From Spirochaetaceae bacterium (lineage in GTDB: Bacteria; Spirochaetota; Spirochaetia; DSM-27196; SKKC01), in assembly GCA_003552745.1 (NCBI GenBank), contig PUOG01000231.1, positions 1 through 16,154 of the forward strand: DNA of 16,154 nucleotides, written 5' to 3'. The first letter of the stretch is position 1; the number at the start of each line of letters is the position of its first letter. Below the pieces are notes generated by a model, which was not told where the DNA came from, did no database searches, and saw only the letters and a program-made list of their open reading frames with translations. Made by a program: the position numbers and the translations under genes. Positions 7,247 through 14,520 of the stretch are shown one piece after another.

Positions 7247-8683
7247 ATGCAGAATGAGAAAGAGATGGTTTCGGCCGTGTGGAACGGGTTCAGACTCGGA
7301 ACCACCGACCGCTGTGTGATCGTCGGCGGAGTCCATTATTTCCCCGAAGAGTGTGTGAAGTGGGAGTATCTGCGACCGAGTGAGAACACGACCGAGTGTC
7401 CGTGGAAGGGGACCGCAAACTACTACGATCTCGAGGTCGACGGCTCCCACCTGTCGCTCGGTGCGTGGAGATATGCGAACCCTCATCGTGGCTACGAGCA
7501 TATTGCCGGAGCGATCGCATTCGCTCCGGCGGTTCGCATCGAACAGTCGGGGGTCGATGCGGGCAGCGGCACGGTCGTCGGGCGTCACTCCGGGTCCGGC
7601 GGTGAATCGAAACAGCCGGCGGCGAGTACCGATAGAACTTCGCGGGCGGGAAGCGATGAATCTATTCTCGCGTTTCTCCAGCGGCTTCCCAAGTGCGAGG
7701 TACATCTGCATCTCGAGGCGATGATCGACGCCGAACGGTTGTGGACATTGATCACGCGGAATCGTGAGTTGCTCTCGAGAGTCGCGAGTCGCGAGGAGCT
7801 GCTTCGCAGTTTTCAAGTGCGGTCGCTCGACGACTTCATCAACCTCTTCATCGGTGTCATTCAGCCGGCAATACAAAGTGCCGAGGATCTTTCACTGTTC
7901 GTTGCCGCTGCAGGCGACTACATGCTGCGCAATAGCATCGAGTACGCCGAAGTTCACGTCGCACCAACCAAGCTTCTTCAGAACGGACTCGCGTTCGCCG
8001 ATATCGTGGATGTACTCGATGCCGAGAGCGAAACGATGCGCGATTCCAAGGGACTCGATTTGCGTTTTCTGATCGATGTCTCGCGCGGGTTCGGGCTCGA
8101 TAATGCGCTTCGCAATCTCGAGCTCACGATCGCTAACCCGCGAAAGTCGGTCGTAGGGATCGGGCTCGGCGGCGCGGAAAGCCGCGGACCCGCGGCTGCA
8201 TTCGCCCCGGTATTCGAGCGTGCCCGTGCGGTCGGTCTGCATACTACCGCTCACGCCGGCGAGGCTCTCGGACCGGAATCTATTCGCGCGGCAATCGATG
8301 TGTGTCACGTTGAACGAATAGGCCACGGTCTGAGCGCAATGCAAGACCCGCACCTTATCGACGAGCTTGCCTCGAGAAGAATCCCCGTCGAGCTGTGTCC
8401 GGCAAGCAACGTGTTTACCGGTGCATACGTGCGATCGATTGCCGAGCATCCGATACGAGCATTCTTCGACGCAGGAGTTCCGGTCTCCCTGAATACCGAC
8501 GACCCGGTAATCTTCGGTGTCGAGCTGATCGATGAGTTCATGAGTGCCCACGAGTTTCACCATTTCACTCCGGAGGAGCTCGTTCGACTCAACGAGTACA
8601 GCATAGAGATGTCGTTCATGGAGGAGTCGAAGAAAGTCCAACTGAAATCGCGCGGTCGTACGGAACTGGAGCGTCTGCTATGA
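7247..8683 (+). CDS. DUF427 domain fused to adenosine deaminase-family amidohydrolase
   Basis: Two domains in 478 residues. Residues about 12-95 match DUF427 (PF04248), a small beta-barrel of uncertain function: VIVGGVHYFP, LRPSENTTECPWKG and AWRYANP are its landmarks. A low-complexity Gly/Ser/Arg linker (about 96-137) leads to an adenosine deaminase-like zinc hydrolase (about 138-475). Its metal and catalytic residues are present: HLHLE (H153, H155), HAGE (H336, E339), RIGHG (H360), CPASN and NTDDP (D418, D419). The glycine normally following HLHLE is alanine. It should deaminate adenosine or a related purine (adenine, aminodeoxyfutalosine and methylthioadenosine are alternatives). Start at 7247 chosen because GGAG lies six bases upstream; the ATG at 7235 lacks this. 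Its TGA overlaps the ATG of the HD-GYP gene (ATGA), so the two are coupled. No signal peptide: cytosolic. Confidence 0.88.
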   Translation: MQNEKEMVSAVWNGFRLGTTDRCVIVGGVHYFPEECVKWEYLRPSENTTECPWKGTANYYDLEVDGSHLSLGAWRYANPHRGYEHIAGAIAFAPAVRIEQSGVDAGSGTVVGRHSGSGGESKQPAASTDRTSRAGSDESILAFLQRLPKCEVHLHLEAMIDAERLWTLITRNRELLSRVASREELLRSFQVRSLDDFINLFIGVIQPAIQSAEDLSLFVAAAGDYMLRNSIEYAEVHVAPTKLLQNGLAFADIVDVLDAESETMRDSKGLDLRFLIDVSRGFGLDNALRNLELTIANPRKSVVGIGLGGAESRGPAAAFAPVFERARAVGLHTTAHAGEALGPESIRAAIDVCHVERIGHGLSAMQDPHLIDELASRRIPVELCPASNVFTGAYVRSIAEHPIRAFFDAGVPVSLNTDDPVIFGVELIDEFMSAHEFHHFTPEELVRLNEYSIEMSFMEESKKVQLKSRGRTELERLL

Positions 8684-10434
8684 GACACGGCCTTCGCATC
8701 TTCGGACAGGAGCTCGTGCGTCCCGTGCACTATATCGTGGCAGGATGTGTCGGGGCGGTTCTAACGCTTCTCTCGGGCTCTGCAGCGGGTACGTTCGTGG
8801 CTCCGTTCGCCGTACCGTTTCTCGTTTCGTCGTTAGGCCGAGCGTTCTCGCGGTTTGCGCATCTCGAGCGCGAGCAGCTTCTGCAGCTGCCGGCGATGCG
8901 CCGGTCGCCGGCATTCGTCATGCGGCGCGACGGTACGATCGAGGCGGCGATGGGGCGTACGGCCGCTCTATTCGACCAACACGGCGTTCGCAACGTGTCC
9001 GAGTTCCTGCAGCTGCCGGGGGTCGAGCCCGGCGAGGGAGGCCGCGACGACGGCGAAGATCCCGTAGTCGCACGGATCTGCGCCGCCGCCGACGAACCGG
9101 TTGTGTTCTCGCCGGTGGTGAAACGGTGGTATCGCGTATCGAGCCACTGCGAGCGTGACGAGTCCATGGTGCTCGTCTGGCTGGATGATGTGACCGCCGA
9201 ACGAGAGGCGGAGTCGCATCGCGCGGCGGTTCGCGAGTTCCAGATCGAGGTTATGGATGATGTGCTCGGCGCCGGTTCTCAGAATAGTGGGGAGGAGCGT
9301 CTGGCCCGGCTCATTCTTGACAGCGGATACGAGGCGGTCCTCCTCGCGCAGGAGCGGTCCGACGGAAACCTTGTCGGACGCGCCCGGAGATACGGATCGA
9401 CTAGATTGCTCGAACGATCGGAGGACATTTATGTGCCGGCGGGTTCCCGCGCCCCGATCGCACGCTCGCGGGCGGAAGGTCGCGCCGTAGCGGCGCACCG
9501 TTCGGACTTCGATTCCGACGACGCATTCGACCGCTCGTATCCGGTCGCACCGGAGATGCGCGACTTTCTCGGTGGCAGAGTCGAAAACCTTGCCAATTAC
9601 CACGCCGGACGCACCTCCATTGTCGCGTTCAACCGCCGGCCCGCACTCACGCGGGCGGATCTTCGATTCCTTGAAACGGCCGCGGATGCCGCGCAAAGCC
9701 TCTTTGCGGCGCTGGATGTGGCGCACGACCGTGACGTCCGGTTCATTCAGGCGATACACGGCGTATGCGCGAGCGCCGAGTTCAGCGATGAAATCACCGG
9801 GCGTCATATCTGGCGGGTGAATGCATATGCCGAGCTGCTCGCCGGAGAGTTGTGTCCCCGGACGGCAATGTGCACCGATCTAGGTCAGGTCGCCGCCGCG
9901 CACGACATCGGAAAGGTGGCGATTCCGCAGATCGTTCAAGCGCCGCGGGCGCTTACTGCGGAGGAATTCGAGCGGATGAAGATGCACACCGTGTTCGGAG
10001 CACAGATACTCGAGCGGATGATCGGGGTAAGCGACAACGTGGACAGCCGGCTGGTCCTCGCTTGTGAGATCGCGCTGCACCATCACCAGCGGTGGGACGG
10101 AGCAGGCTATCCGGGCCTCATCGGCGACGACGGGATCGAACGGGCGTTCGACAGTCGCGAACCCGCCTTCTATCAGGCGCTCCGGCCGCTGCGGGGAGAC
10201 GAGATTCCGCTCGCCGCGAGAATCGTAAGCGTCTGCGACAGCTACGACGCACTTCGGTCGCCGCGGCCGTACAAGCGCCCGTTCACCCACGAAGAGGCCG
10301 TCGCGATTGTCGACTGTGACGACCGCAGCGGCGCTCGTGCGATCGATCGCTACGGCCCCGATGTCGCCGACGCGTGGGAACGCAATCGAGATAGATTCCG
10401 TGAGATTTACGACTCGATGCGGGACGACGCGTAA
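8680..10434 (+). CDS. Membrane-anchored HD-GYP domain protein (cyclic di-GMP phosphodiesterase-like)
   Basis: 584-residue signalling protein. Two membrane segments near the N-terminus (about 17-35 and 38-52) are followed by a PAS-like region (about 72-175, ending VWLDDVTAEREAESH), a GAF-like sensor region (about 200-355) and an HD-GYP domain (about 370-575). The domain shows AAHDIGK (H408, D409), MKMHTVFG, HHHQRWDGAGYP (GYP 476-478), IPLAARIVSVCDSYDAL and RPYKRPF, so the metal site looks intact and hydrolysis of cyclic di-GMP is likely. Unusual: about 30 residues separate GYP from IPLAAR, where roughly 11 are usual, an insertion of about 20 residues next to the active site. The ATG overlaps the adenosine deaminase stop (ATGA). 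PAS and GAF calls rest on position and general pattern only. Confidence 0.87.
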   Translation: MRHGLRIFGQELVRPVHYIVAGCVGAVLTLLSGSAAGTFVAPFAVPFLVSSLGRAFSRFAHLEREQLLQLPAMRRSPAFVMRRDGTIEAAMGRTAALFDQHGVRNVSEFLQLPGVEPGEGGRDDGEDPVVARICAAADEPVVFSPVVKRWYRVSSHCERDESMVLVWLDDVTAEREAESHRAAVREFQIEVMDDVLGAGSQNSGEERLARLILDSGYEAVLLAQERSDGNLVGRARRYGSTRLLERSEDIYVPAGSRAPIARSRAEGRAVAAHRSDFDSDDAFDRSYPVAPEMRDFLGGRVENLANYHAGRTSIVAFNRRPALTRADLRFLETAADAAQSLFAALDVAHDRDVRFIQAIHGVCASAEFSDEITGRHIWRVNAYAELLAGELCPRTAMCTDLGQVAAAHDIGKVAIPQIVQAPRALTAEEFERMKMHTVFGAQILERMIGVSDNVDSRLVLACEIALHHHQRWDGAGYPGLIGDDGIERAFDSREPAFYQALRPLRGDEIPLAARIVSVCDSYDALRSPRPYKRPFTHEEAVAIVDCDDRSGARAIDRYGPDVADAWERNRDRFREIYDSMRDDA

Positions 10435-10466
10435 CAGACCGAAGAAATCGCCGGTGCGCATCGTGG

Positions 10467-10480
10467 GGGAGTACACTCCC
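10467..10480. repeat. Inverted repeat GGGAGT-AC-ACTCCC
   Basis: A perfect 6-bp inverted repeat with a 2-base centre, 33 bp after the HD-GYP stop and about 40 bp before the DUF3047 promoter. There is no T-run, so it is a poor intrinsic terminator. It could be a second operator for the next unit or part of a weak terminator. A direct repeat CAGCGCC (10496-10502 and 10509-10515) follows it. Confidence 0.3.
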
Positions 10481-10519
10481 GGCTGCGAGCGCCCGCAGCG
10501 CCAGTCTCCAGCGCCTGGA

Positions 10520-10548
10520 TTGACAATCTCGACACATTACCCGATAAC
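10520..10548 (+). promoter_or_regulatory. Sigma-70-like promoter for DUF3047-MCP operon
   Basis: Consensus -35 TTGACA (10520-10525) and GATAAC (10543-10548; four of six matches) with a 17-base spacer. The operator palindrome begins at the very next base, covering the expected transcription start near 10555. This shows the DUF3047-MCP pair has its own promoter and is not only read through from HD-GYP. Confidence 0.65.
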
Positions 10549-10560
10549 TTGTAGTTACAA
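10549..10560. promoter_or_regulatory. Palindromic operator candidate, copy 3 (TTGTAGTTACAA)
   Basis: Exact match to TTGTANNTACAA directly downstream of a consensus-like -10 and over the predicted start of transcription, 19 bp before the DUF3047 ATG. This is a typical place for a repressor that blocks RNA polymerase. Confidence 0.7.
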
Positions 10561-10579
10561 TCAATTGTGGGAGAGTAAC

Positions 10580-11341
10580 ATGTTCGAGTGTCCATCCGGC
10601 CACGTGCTCGCGCGCTCCACGCTTGTCGTCGTGCTCGCCGCGACGATTGTTGCAGCAGCGATGTCGTCGGATCACCGGAACGAAGACCGGCGGCAGCGCT
10701 CGCCGGTCATCGAGGAGTCTTTCGCCACCCTCGAGGCGTGGGATGACCTCGTTTTCGATGATATCGAGCGTTTGACCAACTACTCGATAGAAGAGGAGGA
10801 CGACCGATCGTTACTGTTCATTGAATCGATCGACGGTGGTAGCGGTATCGTTCATGCCGAAACATTTGATGTCTACGACAATCCGGTGATCGAGTGGAGC
10901 TGGCGTGTGGAGGACATCATCTCCAGCGGAGACCTCACCACACGGGAGGGCGATACTTACCCGGTCCGTGTCTATGTCAACTTTGAGTACGATCCCGACG
11001 AGGTTGGGTTCGGCACACGCCTGCAGTACGCGGCGATTCGGATGATCCACGGCGAGTATCCGCCGCTCGGATCGCTGCTCTACATCTGGTCGAATCAGCA
11101 GTGGGAGATGCAGTGGTACGAGAGTCCGTACACCTCACGGGCCCTTATGCTTCCGGTTGATCAGGGACGCAATAATCTCATGGAGTGGCGTGAGCACCGG
11201 CGGAACATCGTTGATGACTATCGCGACGCGTTCGGAGAGGATCCACCGTCCACGGCGCAGCTCGCGATTATGGGCGACTCATACGGAAGCGGGGAGACGA
11301 GCCGCGCGTGGATCGACTACGTACGGGTAAGAGCCGAATGA
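10580..11341 (+). CDS. Exported DUF3047 domain protein
   Basis: 253 residues from ATG 10580, with GGGAG six bases upstream. The frame is open further upstream, but that part overlaps HD-GYP in another frame and the promoter, so this start is secure. A hydrophobic stretch at about 10-27 (ARSTLVVVLAATIVAAAMSS) looks like a signal peptide or anchor; there is no lipobox cysteine. The body matches DUF3047 (PF11249): IEWSWRVEDIISSGDL, VRVYVNFEYD, YIWSNQQW, SPYTSRALMLPV, WREHRRNIVDDYRDAFGEDP and a C-terminal IMGDSYGSGETSRAWIDYV. The family is probably a periplasmic beta-rich domain of unknown function. The normal Asp-Thr-Asp near the end reads GDSYGSGE here. Its TGA overlaps the ATG of a chemoreceptor gene, so the two proteins are made together and may interact. 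Confidence 0.85.
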   Translation: MFECPSGHVLARSTLVVVLAATIVAAAMSSDHRNEDRRQRSPVIEESFATLEAWDDLVFDDIERLTNYSIEEEDDRSLLFIESIDGGSGIVHAETFDVYDNPVIEWSWRVEDIISSGDLTTREGDTYPVRVYVNFEYDPDEVGFGTRLQYAAIRMIHGEYPPLGSLLYIWSNQQWEMQWYESPYTSRALMLPVDQGRNNLMEWREHRRNIVDDYRDAFGEDPPSTAQLAIMGDSYGSGETSRAWIDYVRVRAE

Positions 11342-13311
11342 TCGACGGTGGAAGGATGATTCTTCGAGATACAAGTGCCGGCCGGACAAAAGTGGAGTGG
11401 ACGGCAGGTGGGCTCCTCGCCGCGACGCTGCTCCTGCCGCCGCCACTCTACGTATTACTCGCCGCCTATTTCACGATCTACGATCCCGCAGTTCTCGCTC
11501 TCGACTACATGCTCGCGTCACCGCCGTTTCTCCTCTTTATCGCAGCGTATGTTGCAGTCCCTCCGCTTGCTTTGCGAAACGGACTCAATGCGATTCGTCG
11601 CTACGAGGGCGAACGCGAAGTCGAACGGGAGGGCGAGGGCGCTCGACTTCGCGCTGAGCGGGCTGTCCCACGGTTTGCCGGTGTGCTGGCGGCAACCCTC
11701 GCCGCTGCGAGCATTCTCGGACCGAACATCATCGTGCTCACCGCTCGCTTCCCTGCGCTTTCGCTGACCTCCTCGACAGTTCTGGAGATGAGCGGGCTAC
11801 GATACACTGCGGCGATTCTCGCTGGGCCCGCCTCGATTCTCATTGCCGCCATTCCGCTCTACCTGAAGACCGTCGGCGTTGTGGAGCATCGGGCTCACAC
11901 GGTACCGGTCGGCAGACGGCTCTTCTCGCTCGAGCGTAAGCTTGCCCTCGGATTCGTGTTCGCGCCGCTGGTGGTCATTACGCTATACGGCAGCATGAGC
12001 ATGATGTTTCTCGAAACCGTACGAATCGGTGGTGATATCGTCGTTCCGATTGTTGTACGTATGGTGGTGGTGCTCGCGGCCACTTCCATCATCATGACAC
12101 TTATCAATCTGCGAACGGTATGCGGCCAGACGGTCGGTCACATCACTTCGATGGCTGAGCGTATCCAATCGATGTTCGAAGGACTACGGAGCGGTGGAGC
12201 TGCCGATTTGCGGGTACGTTTGAGCGCAACGAGTTTCGACGAGGTGAAGGTGCTCGCCGACCGTTTGAACGACTTTCTCGGTTCGCTCGCGGATGTGCTT
12301 CGCCACGCGGCTGACAGCTCGGATGCGACCGATGAGGCCGCTCGGCGCATATCCGAATCGGTGGCATCGGCGAGGGGCGAGATGAAACAACTGGCGGAAG
12401 TGAGTAATTCGCTCGGAGCGAACGCCGACGAGCTCGACGGACAGGTCCGAACCGTGAGTGACCAGGCCGGTAGTTTGAGTACGTTCTCAAACGACGTCCG
12501 CGATGTGGCCGACGAGCAGGCGAGTGCGATGGAGGAGTCGGCGGCGTCGGTTCGTCAGATGGCCGGATCGATTCAGAATATCGCCGTAGCGGTAGCAAGC
12601 CGTAAAGAGAAGACCGACCGGCTCTCGGAACTCGCCGAACGGGGCGAGGAGACTATGCGCGACGCGGTCGAGGCGATGAAACGCACCTTCCGGATGACCG
12701 ATGCGATGCTCGAGACGGTGAGCGTAATCAACACGATTTCCCAGCATACCGACTTGCTCTCGATGAACGCTGCGATCGAGGCGGCGCACGCCGGCGAGAT
12801 GGGGCGCGGGTTCGCGGTGGTCGCCGAGGAGATTCGCAACCTCGCCGAAGGTGTGGCCGAGAACTCGCGTGAGGTCTCCGCGACGCTCGGTGAGATGGCA
12901 GAGGCTATCGCGGCGGCGATGAAGACGATGGAAGAGTCGGTCGAATATTTCTTCGAGATCAGGGGTGAAATCGGGGATCTGCGTACGCGGATGGAGGAGA
13001 TTAACGAGCGTACACAGGAGATCAGCGCAGGAACCGAGCAGCTCGATACGGTCATATCGCGTGTACAGGATCTGACCGCGAATGTACGTGGCTCCTCGTC
13101 GGACTTGACCTCACGGACCAAAGCGTTGACCGAGCTTGCCTCGGCGCTGACCTCGATCTCGGAAACCGTGCGCTCCGGCGCTGGATCGTTGCGCAGCACG
13201 TCGAGCCGGCTCGAAACGATTGCTGTTGACCTCGAGTCGGCGGTGACCGAAAACGCGTCGGCCTCCGGAGCGCTGGGCGGGCATCTGGATCGATTTCTCG
13301 TCGAGAAGTGA
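11338..13311 (+). CDS. Six-transmembrane methyl-accepting chemotaxis protein
   Basis: 657-residue chemoreceptor. Six hydrophobic segments (about 21-46, 57-79, 103-127, 136-158, 172-196, 204-228) replace the usual two-TM plus large periplasmic sensor design. Segments 2 and 3 are separated by a charged loop (GEREVEREGEGARLRAER). A HAMP-like linker (about 230-300) is followed by a long coiled coil whose hairpin tip NTISQHTDLLSMNAAIEAAHAGE and GRGFAVVAEEIRNLAE (about 465-505) is the CheA/CheW-contact region of the family. With no sizeable external domain, ligands may be sensed in the membrane or through a partner; the exported DUF3047 protein encoded just before it is a candidate. Start at 11338 makes an ATGA overlap with DUF3047; ATGs at 11308 and 11356 are alternatives. 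Confidence 0.9.
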   Translation: MIDGGRMILRDTSAGRTKVEWTAGGLLAATLLLPPPLYVLLAAYFTIYDPAVLALDYMLASPPFLLFIAAYVAVPPLALRNGLNAIRRYEGEREVEREGEGARLRAERAVPRFAGVLAATLAAASILGPNIIVLTARFPALSLTSSTVLEMSGLRYTAAILAGPASILIAAIPLYLKTVGVVEHRAHTVPVGRRLFSLERKLALGFVFAPLVVITLYGSMSMMFLETVRIGGDIVVPIVVRMVVVLAATSIIMTLINLRTVCGQTVGHITSMAERIQSMFEGLRSGGAADLRVRLSATSFDEVKVLADRLNDFLGSLADVLRHAADSSDATDEAARRISESVASARGEMKQLAEVSNSLGANADELDGQVRTVSDQAGSLSTFSNDVRDVADEQASAMEESAASVRQMAGSIQNIAVAVASRKEKTDRLSELAERGEETMRDAVEAMKRTFRMTDAMLETVSVINTISQHTDLLSMNAAIEAAHAGEMGRGFAVVAEEIRNLAEGVAENSREVSATLGEMAEAIAAAMKTMEESVEYFFEIRGEIGDLRTRMEEINERTQEISAGTEQLDTVISRVQDLTANVRGSSSDLTSRTKALTELASALTSISETVRSGAGSLRSTSSRLETIAVDLESAVTENASASGALGGHLDRFLVEK

Positions 13312-13315
13312 AGGA

Positions 13316-13344
13316 TTGAAGCGCGTACGACGCAAGCGCTTCAA
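13316..13344. terminator. Hairpin between convergent genes, possible bidirectional terminator
   Basis: A perfect 9-bp inverted repeat, TTGAAGCGC (13316-13324) and GCGCTTCAA (13336-13344), with an 11-base loop. It starts 4 bp after the chemoreceptor stop and covers the stop codon of the convergent HEAT-redoxin gene (13343-13341). Placement fits a two-way terminator, but there is no T-run on either side, so a Rho-dependent or mRNA-stabilising role is equally likely. Confidence 0.5.
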
Positions 13345-14438
13345 GCGTGTGTAAGCCGGCGGCGCGTTCGTTGGGGATGCTCGTACGAGTATCGGCCCGA
13401 TTTCAGAAGCTCGACGATATCGCCGATCGAGGGACGGTCGCCCCAGAACGTACCCGCGTATGACATGGCGATCGTTCCATCGGTTTCGACGATGATGGTT
13501 GCCGGACGATTCACGAACTCCGAATGGACGGCGAAGGCGAGCGGATCCAGACCGAGCCGGGCCGCGAGTGAACCAGCGAAATCCGTCACGTGCGGCCACC
13601 ATCGCTGCTCACCGTACGAGAGATTCGGAAACTTGTGCGAGTACCAGTACTCGGGTTTCGGTTCGCGACCCGCCATTACACGGGACCGGTACACATCGTG
13701 ACACTCTACGGTCGCGACGGCAACATCGAGCTCCTCGAACTCCGTGCGTCGCTCGATCAGATCGAGGAACTCGTGATGGCAGACCGGGCACCAGTCGGCG
13801 AACACCCACAGCAGCACAATGCGGCGCTCTCCAACGTGGTCACCGACCCGAAAGCGCTCGCCGTCGACGGTCGGCAGCTCAACCGCGGGAAACCGATCGC
13901 CGACATGGAGCGTGCGGAACGACGCTTCGTCGAGTTGCTCGAACGCTTTCCGAAGTTCGGCCTGACCTGTGCTATAACGTCGAATGTGGTCGATCGCAAT
14001 CCGGCATTGCGGGGGAATGTCGCGCTGTTCGTCGTTCTGCGCCTGCCGTTCGAGTATCGGTATCGACTCCTCGCTGCCGACCTGTCCGATCGAGATCGCC
14101 GCCTGACTGCGGACGGTGCTTTCCGGGGCCTCACGCAGGAGGCGGTGCAGGCTGTCGAGCGACGACTCGGCCTCGAGTATCCCGAGTGCCGCGGTAGCCA
14201 GGTATCTCACCTCCGGCGAGCGATGGCCGAGCGCCCGGGTAATCCCCTCGGAGTCGCCACACCGGACCAAGTCACGTATGGCAAGCGTGCGCACGAGCCA
14301 GTCCTCGTTGGCAAAGTCGTCGAGCCCACCGTCGCCACTGGTCGGCTCGATCGTCATGCCGTTCTCAACCGGCCGGAACGGGTGCACCTCAATCCGCGCT
14401 ACGATGCTGTCGACAGAATCGGGATGATACTTGTACAT
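13341..14438 (-). CDS. HEAT-repeat / redoxin (thioredoxin-fold) fusion protein
   Basis: 365 residues if read from ATG 14438. Residues about 45-150 form alpha-helical HEAT repeats (DWLVRTLAIRDLVRCG, SPEVRYLATAALGIL, STVRSQAAISIGQVG). Residues about 177-350 are an AhpC/TSA-Redoxin thioredoxin fold with the redox motif CPVC at 217-220 in WVFADWCPVCHHEF and the partner strand FVNRPATIIVETDG. It should be a cytosolic thiol-disulphide or peroxide-active protein whose HEAT part recruits a partner; no signal peptide is seen. The start is uncertain. ATG 14438 lies inside the operator, lacks a ribosome binding site and would make a leaderless message; ATG 14357 (MTIEPTSGDGG, 338 residues) has a weak GAGAA before it. 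The extra 27 codons are GC-rich at third positions, which mildly favours the longer form. Confidence 0.85.
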   Translation of the reverse strand: MYKYHPDSVDSIVARIEVHPFRPVENGMTIEPTSGDGGLDDFANEDWLVRTLAIRDLVRCGDSEGITRALGHRSPEVRYLATAALGILEAESSLDSLHRLLREAPESTVRSQAAISIGQVGSEESIPILERQAQNDEQRDIPPQCRIAIDHIRRYSTGQAELRKAFEQLDEASFRTLHVGDRFPAVELPTVDGERFRVGDHVGERRIVLLWVFADWCPVCHHEFLDLIERRTEFEELDVAVATVECHDVYRSRVMAGREPKPEYWYSHKFPNLSYGEQRWWPHVTDFAGSLAARLGLDPLAFAVHSEFVNRPATIIVETDGTIAMSYAGTFWGDRPSIGDIVELLKSGRYSYEHPQRTRRRLTHA

Positions 14439-14442
14439 ACAA
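14431..14442. promoter_or_regulatory. Palindromic operator candidate, copy 4 (TTGTACATACAA)
   Basis: Exact match to TTGTANNTACAA. Read on the minus strand it lies two bases after a TATATT -10 and covers the predicted transcription start of the HEAT-redoxin gene. The ATG at 14438 falls inside it; the alternative ATG at 14357 is 73 bp downstream. Confidence 0.68.
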
Positions 14443-14444
14443 GG

Positions 14445-14474
14445 AATATACCAGATATGCAGTGAGACTGCGAA
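14445..14474 (-). promoter_or_regulatory. Candidate promoter for HEAT-redoxin gene
   Basis: Minus strand: TTCGCA (14474-14469; four of six matches), 18-base spacer, TATATT (14450-14445; five of six). The expected start of transcription is about 14438, which coincides with an in-frame ATG. Confidence 0.5.
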
Positions 14475-14520
14475 GCGGGCTGGGGTAGCGAGCGCGCCGG
14501 TTCACTTCGGGCCGCCCCGG

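Noticed and set aside
11363..11374. TTCGAGATACAA, a partial match to the operator consensus
   Set aside because: Two mismatches in the left arm, inside the chemoreceptor gene; several two-mismatch copies are expected by chance.
12053..12064. TTGTACGTATGG, left arm of the operator
   Set aside because: Right arm does not match and it is within the chemoreceptor coding region.
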